From Oscillospiraceae bacterium (GTDB taxonomy: Bacteria; Bacillota; Clostridia; Oscillospirales; Ruminococcaceae): 64,000 nucleotides of DNA. How positions within the stretch are numbered: position 1 is the first letter of the stretch; the number at the start of each line of letters is the position of its first letter. The stretch covers positions 62,001 to 126,000 of the forward strand of contig JAEDJD010000004.1 of NCBI GenBank assembly GCA_016296505.1. The letters run 5' to 3'. The notes under the pieces are model-generated. The model saw nothing but the letters and a program-made list of their open reading frames with translations, was not told where the DNA came from and did no database searches. Position numbers and translations under genes: made by a program. Of this stretch, positions 41,649 through 50,810 are shown in pieces.

Positions 41649-42316
41649 AAACTGAACTGTTTGGATTTGCGCCATGAAATAATCGTAATGACAAGGAAAA
41701 TAATACCCAATACTGCTGCGCCACCGCCAATCAGCACTTTACGCGGCAATACGCTGAAATCCAAATAGGTCATCATGACAGTTTCACAGTCCTGATCGAA
41801 GCCCTCGCCGTACCACTCGCGGAAGATTCCGTGCAGATCACTTGGCGTATCTTTGACGACAGCCGTAAATGGCAGCGTTGTCGTAGGCTGAACAATCTGG
41901 CTGGCATCGCCGACGACATTGCCATCCTCGTCCAGAATCGCATTCAAAGATTCATAATACGCCTCGCATTCGTTGCCGAGCTTGTCAAGAATGGAATACT
42001 GCGCTTTGTTGCTGGTTTCATAGAGAATATACTGCTCGTTGTACATATACACAGCATAATACTGAGAAGTTGTACGCTTCGAGGTCTCGATACCAAATGT
42101 GGACTTGGTTTCTTCGTTTTCTGCAATGCAGCCATCGGAAAAATCAATGGTACCCTGCACCAGATCGCCATGCTTCAGCTCACCGGCAGCGACTGTCTCA
42201 AAATCCTGAATATCGCCATTCTTGTATTTCAGATATCTCGGCAGATCGTTCACCAGCGACAGCGCTAAAACAAGACATATCAACGTAAGGAATCCAAATA
42301 TTTTTGTCCGAGTCAT
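41645..42316 (-). CDS. Membrane protein with large extracytoplasmic domain, unknown
   Basis: A 223-residue protein with a hydrophobic helix near each end (about 7-25, KIFGFLTLICLVLALSLV, and about 192-214, VLIGGGAAVLGIIFLVITIISW) enclosing about 165 residues that should face outside. The middle is acidic and contains CIAENEETKSTFGIETSKRTTSQYYAVYMYNEQYILYETSNKAQ. I do not recognise it. GAAAGGA precedes the ATG. It begins 29 bases after atpC, so it is probably the tail of the ATP synthase transcript. Confidence 0.82.
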   Translation of the reverse strand: MTRTKIFGFLTLICLVLALSLVNDLPRYLKYKNGDIQDFETVAAGELKHGDLVQGTIDFSDGCIAENEETKSTFGIETSKRTTSQYYAVYMYNEQYILYETSNKAQYSILDKLGNECEAYYESLNAILDEDGNVVGDASQIVQPTTTLPFTAVVKDTPSDLHGIFREWYGEGFDQDCETVMMTYLDFSVLPRKVLIGGGAAVLGIIFLVITIISWRKSKQFSF

Positions 42317-42345
42317 GTTTCATATCCTTTCTATTTACAGTTCTG

Positions 42346-42753
42346 TCATTCTTTCATGGAGGATACGCGCAGACGATTCATGGCACGCTTGAGCTTCATT
42401 TCTGCAAATACAAGCTCCTGCTGCTCCTTACTGTTCTCCTTACGGCGGATCGCGTCCTGTGCGGAGCGCTTTGCCCAATCTACGTCGATATCCTCTGCCC
42501 ATTCGACCGCATTTGCAAGAATCGCCGTTTGTGCCGGAGATACCTTGACCACGCCGCCGGAGAGCGCCGCCAGACGCTCTGTTCCATCCTGCATCGTAAT
42601 TTTGATTGGACCGGATGGCAGTGCTGCAACATATTTTTCATGCTTTGCGAGAATGCCGACGTCGCCCTCTGTTGTCCGGACAATCACGCGCTGCACTTCA
42701 TCCGAAAAAAATATCTTTTCCGGCGTTATGATTTGCAGAGAGAACGTGCTCAT
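42346..42753 (-). CDS. atpC: ATP synthase epsilon subunit
   Basis: The 135-residue regulatory subunit of the central stalk. An N-terminal beta domain (FSLQIITPEKIFFSDEVQRVIVRTTEGDVGILAKHEKYVAAL) and a C-terminal helical hairpin are present. It overlaps the beta-subunit stop as ATGA and is the last gene of the atp operon in the standard order. Confidence 0.95.
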   Translation of the reverse strand: MSTFSLQIITPEKIFFSDEVQRVIVRTTEGDVGILAKHEKYVAALPSGPIKITMQDGTERLAALSGGVVKVSPAQTAILANAVEWAEDIDVDWAKRSAQDAIRRKENSKEQQELVFAEMKLKRAMNRLRVSSMKE

Positions 42754-44174
42754 TCTGCTTCCTCCTCCAAGGCGTTTGCTTTTTCAAGCACATCGTCGAT
42801 CGTTCCGGCAAACAGGAAAGCAGATTCCGGAATATCGTCATGCTCGCCGTCAATGATTTCACGGAAACCACGGATTGTCTCGGCAATCGGAACATATTTG
42901 CCCTCCATGCCGGTAAACTGCTCTGCAACCGTAAACGGCTGACTCAGGAAGCGCTGTACCTTACGTGCTCTGGACACTGTCAGCTTATCCTCGTCGGAAA
43001 GCTCATCCATACCCATGATCGCAATGATATCCTGAAGCTCCGTATAACGCTGAAGAATCGTCTGCACCTGCCGCGCTACGCGGTAATGCTCCTCGCCGAC
43101 GATCTCCGGCGAAAGAATACGGGAACTGGATTCCAGCGGATCGACTGCCGGATAGATACCAAGCGACGCAATCTGACGCGAAAGAACCGTTGTTGCGTCC
43201 AGATGTGCAAAAGTCGTAGCCGGTGCCGGATCCGTCAGGTCGTCCGCAGGAACGTAAACCGCCTGCACGGATGTAATCGAGCCTTTGCCGGTCGAGGTGA
43301 TACGCTCCTGCAGCGCGCCCATTTCCGTTGCAAGCGTCGGCTGATAGCCAACCGCAGACGGCATACGTCCGAGCAGTGCGGAAACCTCCGAGCCTGCCTG
43401 CGTGAAACGGAAAATATTGTCAATAAACAGCAGAACATCCTGTCCCTCCGTATCGCGGAAATACTCTGCCATCGTCAGTCCCGAAAGCGCCACACGCATT
43501 CTTGCGCCGGGCGGCTCGTTCATCTGACCATAGACAAGACAGGTTTTTTCCAGAACGCCGCTGTCCTTCATTTCGTGATACAGGTCGTTGCCCTCACGGG
43601 TACGCTCGCCGACGCCCGAAAATACCGAAATGCCGCCGTGCTGATTCGCAACATTGTTAATCAGCTCCTGAATCAAAACGGTTTTACCGACGCCCGCGCC
43701 GCCGAACAGACCTATCTTACCACCTTTTAAGTACGGTGCAATCAGGTCAATAACCTTGATACCGGTTTCCAGCACCTCGCTGCTCGCCGCCTGCTCCTCA
43801 TAGGAGGGCGCGTCGCGATGAATCGGCCAGCGTTCCTGCGTTTCGGGCGCAGGCTGCTCGTCAACCGGATCGCCAAGCAGATTAAATACTCTGCCCAGCG
43901 TTTCTCTGCCGACCGGGACACGAATCGGGCTGCCGGTATCGACCGCTTCCAATCCGCGAACAAGTCCGTCCGTACTGCTCATTGCGATGCAGCGAACGAT
44001 ATCGTCACCGATATGCTGTGCAACTTCCAGCACAAGCTTCTGACCATTGTTATCGCATTCAATTGCATTGAGCAGTCTGGGCAGCTCGCGCTTCTGGAAA
44101 CGCACGTCAACGACAGCACCGATGATCTGCACGATCTTTCCGGTACCGCCGCGCTTGAATTCTTCGTTTGCCAT
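42750..44174 (-). CDS. atpD: ATP synthase beta subunit
   Basis: The 474-residue catalytic subunit of F1. It has the P-loop GGAGVGKT, the VYGQMNEPPGARMRVALSGLT block with catalytic residues, DNIFRFTQAGSEVSALLGRMPSAVGYQPTL and the MDELSDEDKL region (DELSEED type). The gap to atpG is 49 bases with no promoter. The N-terminus shows the usual KIVQIIGAVVDVRF. Confidence 0.97.
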   Translation of the reverse strand: MANEEFKRGGTGKIVQIIGAVVDVRFQKRELPRLLNAIECDNNGQKLVLEVAQHIGDDIVRCIAMSSTDGLVRGLEAVDTGSPIRVPVGRETLGRVFNLLGDPVDEQPAPETQERWPIHRDAPSYEEQAASSEVLETGIKVIDLIAPYLKGGKIGLFGGAGVGKTVLIQELINNVANQHGGISVFSGVGERTREGNDLYHEMKDSGVLEKTCLVYGQMNEPPGARMRVALSGLTMAEYFRDTEGQDVLLFIDNIFRFTQAGSEVSALLGRMPSAVGYQPTLATEMGALQERITSTGKGSITSVQAVYVPADDLTDPAPATTFAHLDATTVLSRQIASLGIYPAVDPLESSSRILSPEIVGEEHYRVARQVQTILQRYTELQDIIAIMGMDELSDEDKLTVSRARKVQRFLSQPFTVAEQFTGMEGKYVPIAETIRGFREIIDGEHDDIPESAFLFAGTIDDVLEKANALEEEAE

Positions 44175-44223
44175 GCTATCAGCTCACTACTTTCTGTAAA
44201 ATAAATATGAAAAATATACCATA

Positions 44224-45090
44224 TCAGCCCTGCGCATTGGCACCGGAAACAATTTCCGTCAGCTCCTGCGTAATAGAAGCCTGACGCGCACGGTTATATT
44301 TCAGCGAGAGATCGTCAATCATTTCCTGCGCATTATCGGTTGCATTCTCCATTGCCATTCTGCGTGCAGCCTGCTCGGAAGCGTAGGTATCGACAATTGT
44401 ACAATAGAGAATACCTGCCAGATATTGCGGAATCAACGCGTCAAACACCGCTTCCGGATTCGGCTCATAATTGGTCAGGCTCCGCAAGCCGGAATTCCGT
44501 TCCAGATTCGGCACTGGAATCACCTGCATCTGCCGTGCCTCCTGCGTCAGCGGCGAAACCATGTTTGTAAAGAATATCTCTACGCCGGAAAGATGTCCCT
44601 GTTTAAACAAATGTACAATATGCTCCGCCATATGCAATGCCGAATACATTGTAACATTTTCGCCAACGCCATCAAATGTACCGAGTAAAGGCAGCATGGA
44701 TTTGGCATAATGCTCCGACGACTTCTTTCCGACGGTCATCAGAACAATCCCTCTGCCCCGTGCCTGAAGTTCTTGGATTCGCTGATCTGCAAGCCGGAAT
44801 ACATTGAGATTAAATCCGCCTGCAAGTCCTCTGTCACCTGCCATGACAATCAGCAATACCGCGCCTGTGTCTCGTTCCTCCGTATAGACCGAATGAAATC
44901 CGACCGCTTCGGAGGCGACCTCGCTCATCGTCTGATACAGGAGATTGAAGAACGGGATTGCCTGTTCCGAGCGCTCCTTTGCCTTGCGCAGCTTCGAGGA
45001 CGAAACAAGCTCCATTGCCTTTGTGATCTGCATTGTGCTTTCGACGCTTTTGATCCGGCGCTTGATCGCTTTCATATTAGAAGCAGCCAT
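44224..45090 (-). CDS. atpG: ATP synthase gamma subunit
   Basis: The 288-residue rotor shaft of F1. The N-terminus (MKAIKRRIKSVESTMQITKAMELVSSSKLRKA) and C-terminus (AARRMAMENATDNAQEMIDDLSLKYNRARQASITQELTEIVSGA) are the conserved coiled-coil ends. It lies between atpA and atpD as usual, 15 bases after the alpha-subunit stop. Confidence 0.96.
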   Translation of the reverse strand: MAASNMKAIKRRIKSVESTMQITKAMELVSSSKLRKAKERSEQAIPFFNLLYQTMSEVASEAVGFHSVYTEERDTGAVLLIVMAGDRGLAGGFNLNVFRLADQRIQELQARGRGIVLMTVGKKSSEHYAKSMLPLLGTFDGVGENVTMYSALHMAEHIVHLFKQGHLSGVEIFFTNMVSPLTQEARQMQVIPVPNLERNSGLRSLTNYEPNPEAVFDALIPQYLAGILYCTIVDTYASEQAARRMAMENATDNAQEMIDDLSLKYNRARQASITQELTEIVSGANAQG

Positions 45091-45105
45091 TGTTCACACC
45101 TCCGG

Positions 45106-46611
45106 TCAGACAAAGCGCTGCACAAAGTCCGTGATGACGGTTTTTAGCGCATCGGCTGTCTCCGGCAGCAGTTTTCCTGTATCGGTAATCGAATCCGTGA
45201 TCTCGCTATGCGCTTCGTGGATTTCTCGGAGCAGCGCGTCCTCAAACTCGGCGATCCGCTTGACCGGTACATCGCGCAGCAGATTATTCGTAACTGCATA
45301 GAGAACCACAACCTGATCCGTTGCGGACAGCGGACTATTCTTGCCCTGCTTCAGCACCTCAACCACGCGCTCGCCCTTTTCCAGACGATCCTTGGTATCT
45401 CTGTCGAGATCCGAGCCGAACTGCGAAAACGCTTGCAATTCACGATACTGCGAATAGGTCAGCTTCAAAGAGCCGGAAACCTTTTTCATCGCAGGAATCT
45501 GCGCGGCAGAGCCGACGCGGGATACTGAAATACCCGGATTGACTGCCGGACGGATACCCGCATTGAACAGATCGGTTTCAAGAAAAATCTGTCCGTCGGT
45601 AATCGAAATCACATTGGTCGGAATATAAGCGGAAACGTCGCCAGCCTGCGTTTCGATAATCGGAAGCGCAGTCAGCGAACCGCCGCCGTAATTTTCATTG
45701 AGGCAGCACGCACGCTCCAGCAGACGGGAATGCAGATAGAATACGTCGCCCGGATACGCCTCGCGTCCCGGCGGTCGCTTGAGGAGCAGCGAAAGCGTGC
45801 GGTACGCCACGGCGTGCTTTGAAAGATCATCATAAACAATCAGCACATCCTTGCCCTGATCGGTAAAGTATTCGCCCATCGTACAACCGGAATACGGTGC
45901 GATATACTGTAACGGCGCAAGTTCCGAAGCCGTTGCCGAAACAACGATCGTATAAGGCATTGCCTCCGCCTTAGTCAGCGTCTCCACCACATTTGCGACG
46001 GTCGAACGCTTCTGTCCGATTGCGACATAAATACAAATGACATCCTTGTCCTTCTGGTTTATGATGGTATCGAGCGCGATTGTGGTCTTGCCGGTCTGAC
46101 GGTCGCCGATAATCAGCTCACGCTGACCTCTGCCGATCGGGATCATGGAGTCAATCGCCTTGATACCCGTTTGCATCGGCTCATGCACGGATTTTCTCGT
46201 GATGATACCCGGTGCGATTTTCTCGATCGGCATCGTTTGATTGGTCAGAATCGGACCCTTTCCGTCAATCGGCTCGCCGAGCGCATTGACGACTCTGCCA
46301 AGCAGCTCCTCGCCGACTGGTACCGATACAATCTGGTTTGTACGCTTGACGCTCGTGCCTTCCTTGATATTGTGGTCGGAGCCGAGCAGAACGGCACCGA
46401 CAAAATCATGCTCCAGATTGAGCGCCATACCGGAGACGCCGCCTTCAAATTCCAGCAGCTCGCCGGACATACATTGCTCCAGTCCGTGAATATTTGCGAT
46501 GCCGTCGCCGACGGTGATTACCGTACCGACATCGGCAAGATTCAGCTTTGCTTCATAGTTTTTCAACTGCTCCTTAATGATACCGGTTATTTCATCTGGT
46601 CTTAAATTCAT
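45106..46611 (-). CDS. atpA: ATP synthase alpha subunit
   Basis: The 501-residue nucleotide-binding subunit of F1. The P-loop is GDRQTGKT; other family blocks are VCIYVAIGQKRSTVANVVE, PPGREAYPGDVFYLHSRLLERA and the C-terminal helical domain. It begins 26 bases after atpH. Nothing unusual is visible. Confidence 0.97.
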   Translation of the reverse strand: MNLRPDEITGIIKEQLKNYEAKLNLADVGTVITVGDGIANIHGLEQCMSGELLEFEGGVSGMALNLEHDFVGAVLLGSDHNIKEGTSVKRTNQIVSVPVGEELLGRVVNALGEPIDGKGPILTNQTMPIEKIAPGIITRKSVHEPMQTGIKAIDSMIPIGRGQRELIIGDRQTGKTTIALDTIINQKDKDVICIYVAIGQKRSTVANVVETLTKAEAMPYTIVVSATASELAPLQYIAPYSGCTMGEYFTDQGKDVLIVYDDLSKHAVAYRTLSLLLKRPPGREAYPGDVFYLHSRLLERACCLNENYGGGSLTALPIIETQAGDVSAYIPTNVISITDGQIFLETDLFNAGIRPAVNPGISVSRVGSAAQIPAMKKVSGSLKLTYSQYRELQAFSQFGSDLDRDTKDRLEKGERVVEVLKQGKNSPLSATDQVVVLYAVTNNLLRDVPVKRIAEFEDALLREIHEAHSEITDSITDTGKLLPETADALKTVITDFVQRFV

Positions 46612-46637
46612 GTTGCACCTTCTTATAAGGGATGCGT

Positions 46638-47168
46638 TCAGGAAAGCCGTTCCTTTAACGCATCCAAACGATATTTCACACTGTTATCAATTCGGGTATC
46701 TCCATACTGCACGATCACGCCGCCGAGAATACTCCTGTCAATCCGTTCGGTCATGCGGATCGTCTGACGCAGTTTTTTCGCAAGCGACGCACGAAGCCGT
46801 TCTTTCTGATCGGGATTCAGCGCAACGGCAGTCGTCACGATGACATCCGTTGTATCCTGATATTCGAGCATTTTTGCGTCGAAATCATCTGCAATCTCAC
46901 GCAGGAAACGAACGCGTCCATGTTCAATCAGCAGGAAAATCAGACGGCTTGCAAAACTGTCGTCACCGAAGATTTTTTTGGCAATTCTCAGTCGCTCATC
47001 GACAGAAATTGTCGGCAGTGAAAGCAGATTTGTCAGATCGGGATTCAGCGAAAACAGAACTGCACACTGCCGCAGATCGGAACGCGTTTCCTGCAAGGCA
47101 GCGTCGCCCTTTTCCATCGCGAACGAGAACAGCGCATTTGCGTAAACCGAAGAAATCTCGGAACTCAC
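46638..47168 (-). CDS. atpH: ATP synthase delta subunit
   Basis: The 176-residue peripheral stalk subunit (OSCP). The family pattern is present: VYANALFSFAMEKG at the N-terminus and the C-terminal RSILGGVIVQYGDTRIDNSVKYRLDALKERL. It overlaps atpF by four bases. Confidence 0.95.
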   Translation of the reverse strand: MSSEISSVYANALFSFAMEKGDAALQETRSDLRQCAVLFSLNPDLTNLLSLPTISVDERLRIAKKIFGDDSFASRLIFLLIEHGRVRFLREIADDFDAKMLEYQDTTDVIVTTAVALNPDQKERLRASLAKKLRQTIRMTERIDRSILGGVIVQYGDTRIDNSVKYRLDALKERLS

Positions 47169-47665
47169 TGCACATCACCCACCGAATCAATAAATTCATC
47201 AATCAGTCTTGCGTGATCCGCCTGATTGATCTCACGCTCAACAACCTTCTCTGCGACCATCACGGCAAGTCCGGAAACCTCGCTGCGCAACGCGCTTTCC
47301 GCCCTGCGGCGTTCGCGCTCCAGCTCATCGCGGTTCTGCTGCATAATGCCGGCAGCCTCCGTTTTTGCCTGTGCAATGATTTCATCGGAACGCTGCTGCG
47401 CCTTTCGCGTCGCATTGCGAAGCATTGCAGCGGATTCCTCCTTGGCGTTTGCGAGCTTTTCGGTATATTCCGTTTCAGCCGCCTGCGCACGGGAACGCGC
47501 GTCCTCTGCGTCCTGCATAGTCTGATCGACCGCTGCCTGACGCTCCGACAATATCTTCTGTACCGGCTTGAACAGAACGCGTTTCAATCCGAAAAACAGA
47601 ATCAGCGTATTGCACAGCGTAAAGAGAATGGTGCCGAGATCAATGGATAAAAATCCAAGCTTCAT
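47165..47665 (-). CDS. atpF: ATP synthase b subunit
   Basis: The 166-residue peripheral stalk subunit with one N-terminal membrane helix (TILFTLCNTLILFFGLKRVLF) and a long charged coiled coil (SERQAAVDQTMQDAEDARSRAQAAETEY and onward). AGAGAGG-type sequence precedes the ATG. It is a single b gene, not the b/b' pair of cyanobacteria. Confidence 0.95.
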   Translation of the reverse strand: MKLGFLSIDLGTILFTLCNTLILFFGLKRVLFKPVQKILSERQAAVDQTMQDAEDARSRAQAAETEYTEKLANAKEESAAMLRNATRKAQQRSDEIIAQAKTEAAGIMQQNRDELERERRRAESALRSEVSGLAVMVAEKVVEREINQADHARLIDEFIDSVGDVQ

Positions 47666-47706
47666 GTAATATCAGCCTCTCTTATCGTATTTGCTGCTGT
47701 GCCGAA

Positions 47707-47967
47707 TCAGGTGAACGGCTTGAGGAAGATCAGCAGCAGCGCGATAATCAGACCGTAAATACCGGTAGACTCCGCGACGGCGCAGCCGACAAACATCGTT
47801 CTCGTAACGGCGCCGGACGCTTCCGGCTGTCTTGCGATCGCCTCGCAAGCCTTACCAACCGCATAGCCTTCACCGATACCGGGTCCGATACCTGCGATCA
47901 TTGCAAGACCCGCACCGATTGCAGAGCCTGCCAGAATAATTGCTTCACCCATGTCCATAGGTTCCAT
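47707..47967 (-). CDS. atpE: ATP synthase c subunit with Na+-type, two-carboxylate site
   Basis: The 86-residue rotor-ring proteolipid: two hydrophobic helices with a polar loop (ARQPE). The ion site residues can be placed against the Na+ rings of Ilyobacter and Fusobacterium: GPGIGEGY puts Glu33 where Ilyobacter has Gln32, and AVAESTGIY gives Val64, Glu66, Ser67, Thr68 and Tyr71. Glu66 is the essential carboxylate and Ser67/Thr68/Tyr71 match the sodium signature. The extra Glu33 corresponds to the two-carboxylate motif described for Fusobacterium nucleatum. I infer coupling to Na+; proton coupling at low Na+ cannot be excluded. Confidence 0.95.
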   Translation of the reverse strand: MEPMDMGEAIILAGSAIGAGLAMIAGIGPGIGEGYAVGKACEAIARQPEASGAVTRTMFVGCAVAESTGIYGLIIALLLIFLKPFT

Positions 47968-48009
47968 AAGTATAATCCTCCTTGATAAAATATCCTTTGG
48001 TTGAATTGG

Positions 48010-48789
48010 TTATGCGGCTTCATCCTCCGCAGGACCTGCGTTGCTGATAAACACCATTGTCAGCATGATAAAGATGAACGCCTGCATAAAATCGGAAAAC
48101 AAATCGAAATACAGCGACAGCACTGCCGGAATACCGACCGTCAGCACAGGCACCTGCAAGTGGATCATGCGACTGAGGCTAGCCAGTCCGTAGTACACCA
48201 GTCCCATGATAATCGAGCCGCCTGCGATGTTGCCGAAGTGACGCAGCGCCATAGCCGTCGGAGTTGCGACCTCGCTCAGAATGTTGATCGGGAGCATGAC
48301 CGGAATCGGATCGGTAAAGCCTTTCAGATAGCCGCCGATGCCGCCGTACTTGATCTTCGTCCATGTAATCAGGATAAACGTGATTGCCGACCATGTCAGC
48401 AAAACCGAAAAATCGGACGTCACTGCGCGCACGCCAAGCAGACTGATCAGACTGCCGAATATGGAAAAGCAGAAGATCGTTGCAATATAGGGCGTGAACC
48501 AGAGCCAACGCTTTCCCATGGTGTCGCGCACCAGATTCGTGATCGCCTCGACCGCCATCTCCGCAATCGCCTGTCGTTTGGATACGGCTTTGATTTTCAG
48601 ATTCCGCGTCAGAAAGAAGCAGGCGCCAAGAATCAATGCCATCACGATCCATTCCAGAATGATCGTTTCGGTGAAGTTGATTTTTAAACCGAACAGATCA
48701 AAGGTATACAGCACTTTCGGACCTTCAACCGACAGCTCCTGCGGACCGGTCAGAATCTTCGGGAGCGTCATCATTGCCATGGAAGTCAT
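48010..48789 (-). CDS. atpB: ATP synthase a subunit
   Basis: The 259-residue stator membrane subunit that forms the ion half-channels. The essential arginine is in ATPTAMALRHFGNIAGG. The C-terminal helices (LTVGIPAVLSLYFDLFSDFMQAFIFIMLTMVFIS) and the N-terminal DLFGLKINFTETIILEWIVM are normal. Six bases separate it from the atpI-like gene. Confidence 0.96.
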   Translation of the reverse strand: MTSMAMMTLPKILTGPQELSVEGPKVLYTFDLFGLKINFTETIILEWIVMALILGACFFLTRNLKIKAVSKRQAIAEMAVEAITNLVRDTMGKRWLWFTPYIATIFCFSIFGSLISLLGVRAVTSDFSVLLTWSAITFILITWTKIKYGGIGGYLKGFTDPIPVMLPINILSEVATPTAMALRHFGNIAGGSIIMGLVYYGLASLSRMIHLQVPVLTVGIPAVLSLYFDLFSDFMQAFIFIMLTMVFISNAGPAEDEAA

Positions 48790-48794
48790 AAAAA

Positions 48795-49214
48795 TTATTT
48801 CTCACCTCTTTTTTGACCGGCAGTACCGCCGATTCCTTGGAAAACTGCGCCTGCCGTATAAATCAGGCGCGGATACAGCATCGGAATCACGACGGCGACC
48901 GGCGAAATATCGTTTCGCAGAATCACCGATATCCCGAATGCCGCTGCGAATACGCCAAGCCGCATGGCATAAAACATCTGATAGCGCCGCTGATTTGTCA
49001 CGCCGCTGCGTTTGGCGTCCGCAGCCATGCGTTCAACGCTGATTTTCAGCAGGAGCAGCGTTCCCAGCAGCACCGCAGTCCCCAGCAGCAGTCCGAGCGC
49101 AAAGGATAACGTCGCGCCGCAGACAATCACACTGATGAGATACGCAGCAATATCCAGAAAAACGGTACGCTTCATAATGCTGCGAATCTCCTGCTGTAGA
49201 ATCTCCGACGACAC
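48795..49214 (-). CDS. atpI: ATP synthase subunit I (AtpI-like)
   Basis: A 139-residue small membrane protein with four hydrophobic segments (LDIAAYLISVIVCGATLSFALG, LLGTAVLLGTLLLLKIS, LGVFAAAFGISVIL, VAVVIPMLYPRLIYTAGAVF), first in the atp operon. AtpI-type proteins help c-ring assembly and have also been linked to Mg2+ or Ca2+ uptake. Sequence conservation is weak, so the call rests on topology and position. Confidence 0.85.
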   Translation of the reverse strand: MSSEILQQEIRSIMKRTVFLDIAAYLISVIVCGATLSFALGLLLGTAVLLGTLLLLKISVERMAADAKRSGVTNQRRYQMFYAMRLGVFAAAFGISVILRNDISPVAVVIPMLYPRLIYTAGAVFQGIGGTAGQKRGEK

Positions 49215-49242
49215 AGAAACGCCCCCTTCCCAGTTCTCTCAT

Positions 49243-49271
49243 ATTATACCATAAATCAAGAAAAAATGCAA
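49243..49271 (-). promoter_or_regulatory. Promoter of the atp operon
   Basis: On the minus strand TTGCAT (49266-49271) and a perfect TATAAT (49243-49248) are 17 bases apart, about 30 bases before atpI. Confidence 0.8.
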
Positions 49272-49429
49272 TGCTCCAGAGCATAGTTGTCATATTACAA
49301 AAACAGCCCTATCAGGAATCTGATAAGGCGCCCAACTGCATTTTCCCTATTATTATAGCATACAGTTTTTCATTTGTCAAGCAATTCCGGATTCAGGATG
49401 AAAAGAAAGATAAAACAGACAATTATACA

Positions 49430-49458
49430 TTGACATCCTATGCGGAATCCGGTATAAT
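49430..49458 (+). promoter_or_regulatory. Promoter of the sugar uptake operon
   Basis: TTGACA (49430-49435), 17 bases, TATAAT (49453-49458). Between this and the atp promoter there is an imperfect inverted repeat (CCTATCAG..CTGATAAGG near 49307-49327) that could be an operator; I see no gene in the 300 bp gap. Confidence 0.88.
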
Positions 49459-49517
49459 ATATACAGAATGCACACAGCAGCGTAAAAGAAGCTGCTGTAT
49501 AAAATGGAGAGAATACT

Positions 49518-50810
49518 ATGCGAAAACGTGTGGGGACGCTTTGCATCATGACAACGCTCTCGCTCTGCGCAGCCGGCTGCGGCACGCGCGAACATCCTTC
49601 GGCAGACACCGCAATCCGTTTCTCATGGTGGGGCGGCGAATCGCGGCATCAGGCGACCGTGCAGGCGGTTCAGGCATTTGAAACGGCGCATCCGGACATT
49701 CGCGTTGCAACAGAATACGGCGCATGGAACGGATGGGAGGACGCCGTCGCCGCCGCGCTCTACGCCGGAACCGAGCCGGATGTCATGCAGGTCAATCAGA
49801 ATTGGCTCAGCGACTATCAATCAGCCGAAAGCGGCTTTCTGGATCTCAATGCTTACAGCAATATCATCGACTTAACGCAATATGACGCAGATATTCTGGA
49901 AATGTGTACGGTGGACGGCGAGCTGCGCTGCATCCCGATCAGCGAGACCGGCAGAGTCTTTTTCTGGAATGAAACCGTATTTGCGTCCGCCGGAATTCCC
50001 GTGCCGGATTCCTATGCCGCGCTCTGCAAGGCGGGCAGAATATTTCAGGAAAAGCTTGGCGACGCGTATTATCCGCTGGCGCTCGGCTGGTATGACAGAA
50101 TGCTGTTTGCCATATATCTGCTGCAATGCAAATACGGCAGAGAATGGACTGTGAACGGTGTCTTGCAGTATTCGGAAGCCGAACTCGCCGAGGCGCTCGG
50201 TATGATCGACCTGCTCGAAAAAACGCACGTCATTCCGCCGCTGAAACAAATCGACGGCGGCGGCGCGGACAGCTTCGATAAGGATGAAAATTTTATTACC
50301 GGCAAATATGCAGGCATCTACGAATGGGATTCCTCAGCCGGAAAATTTATTGATTCGCTCGACAGCAGCCAAACGCTCACAATCGGAACGTATTTCACGG
50401 ATTTAGGCGCATATCACGGCGGTTTTTCTAAAATTGCACAAGGCTTTGCAATCTCAAAGCATACGGAACATCCGGAAGCCTGTGCGGAACTGATCGCATA
50501 TCTCGTCAGCGACGCGGAAGCCGTTCGGCTGCTCGGCATCGAACGCGGCGTTCCGCTGAATCATCAGGCATACGAAATCTGCGATACTGCGGGATTGTTG
50601 GGGAACATTTCCGCAGAGGCAAGTCAGCGTATGAACGATTGGCTTGGATTCCAGATTGCACCGGAATTTGAAAATGCAGCGCTGAAAGGTTCCGGCGGCG
50701 TCTACGAGGATGTATTCACTGGTCTGAGTTATGGTGATTATTCGATTTTCCAAGCGGCAGAACGGCTCTATGCCGGAATTCAAGCTGCCCTTGCCGGAGG
50801 CCAACCATGA
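49518..50810 (+). CDS. Sugar ABC transporter substrate-binding lipoprotein
   Basis: A 430-residue extracellular solute-binding protein of the family-1 type. The lipobox is LCAAGC (Cys21). The following sequence has the cluster-B pattern IRFSWWGGESRHQATVQAVQAFETAHPDI, then GTEPDVMQVNQNWL and ETGRVFFWNETVFASAGIPVPDSY. Proteins of this class bind oligosaccharides. GGAGAG precedes the ATG. Its stop overlaps the GH105 gene. The presence of GH105 next to it suggests pectin (rhamnogalacturonan) fragments as the ligand. Confidence 0.93.
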   Translation: MRKRVGTLCIMTTLSLCAAGCGTREHPSADTAIRFSWWGGESRHQATVQAVQAFETAHPDIRVATEYGAWNGWEDAVAAALYAGTEPDVMQVNQNWLSDYQSAESGFLDLNAYSNIIDLTQYDADILEMCTVDGELRCIPISETGRVFFWNETVFASAGIPVPDSYAALCKAGRIFQEKLGDAYYPLALGWYDRMLFAIYLLQCKYGREWTVNGVLQYSEAELAEALGMIDLLEKTHVIPPLKQIDGGGADSFDKDENFITGKYAGIYEWDSSAGKFIDSLDSSQTLTIGTYFTDLGAYHGGFSKIAQGFAISKHTEHPEACAELIAYLVSDAEAVRLLGIERGVPLNHQAYEICDTAGLLGNISAEASQRMNDWLGFQIAPEFENAALKGSGGVYEDVFTGLSYGDYSIFQAAERLYAGIQAALAGGQP

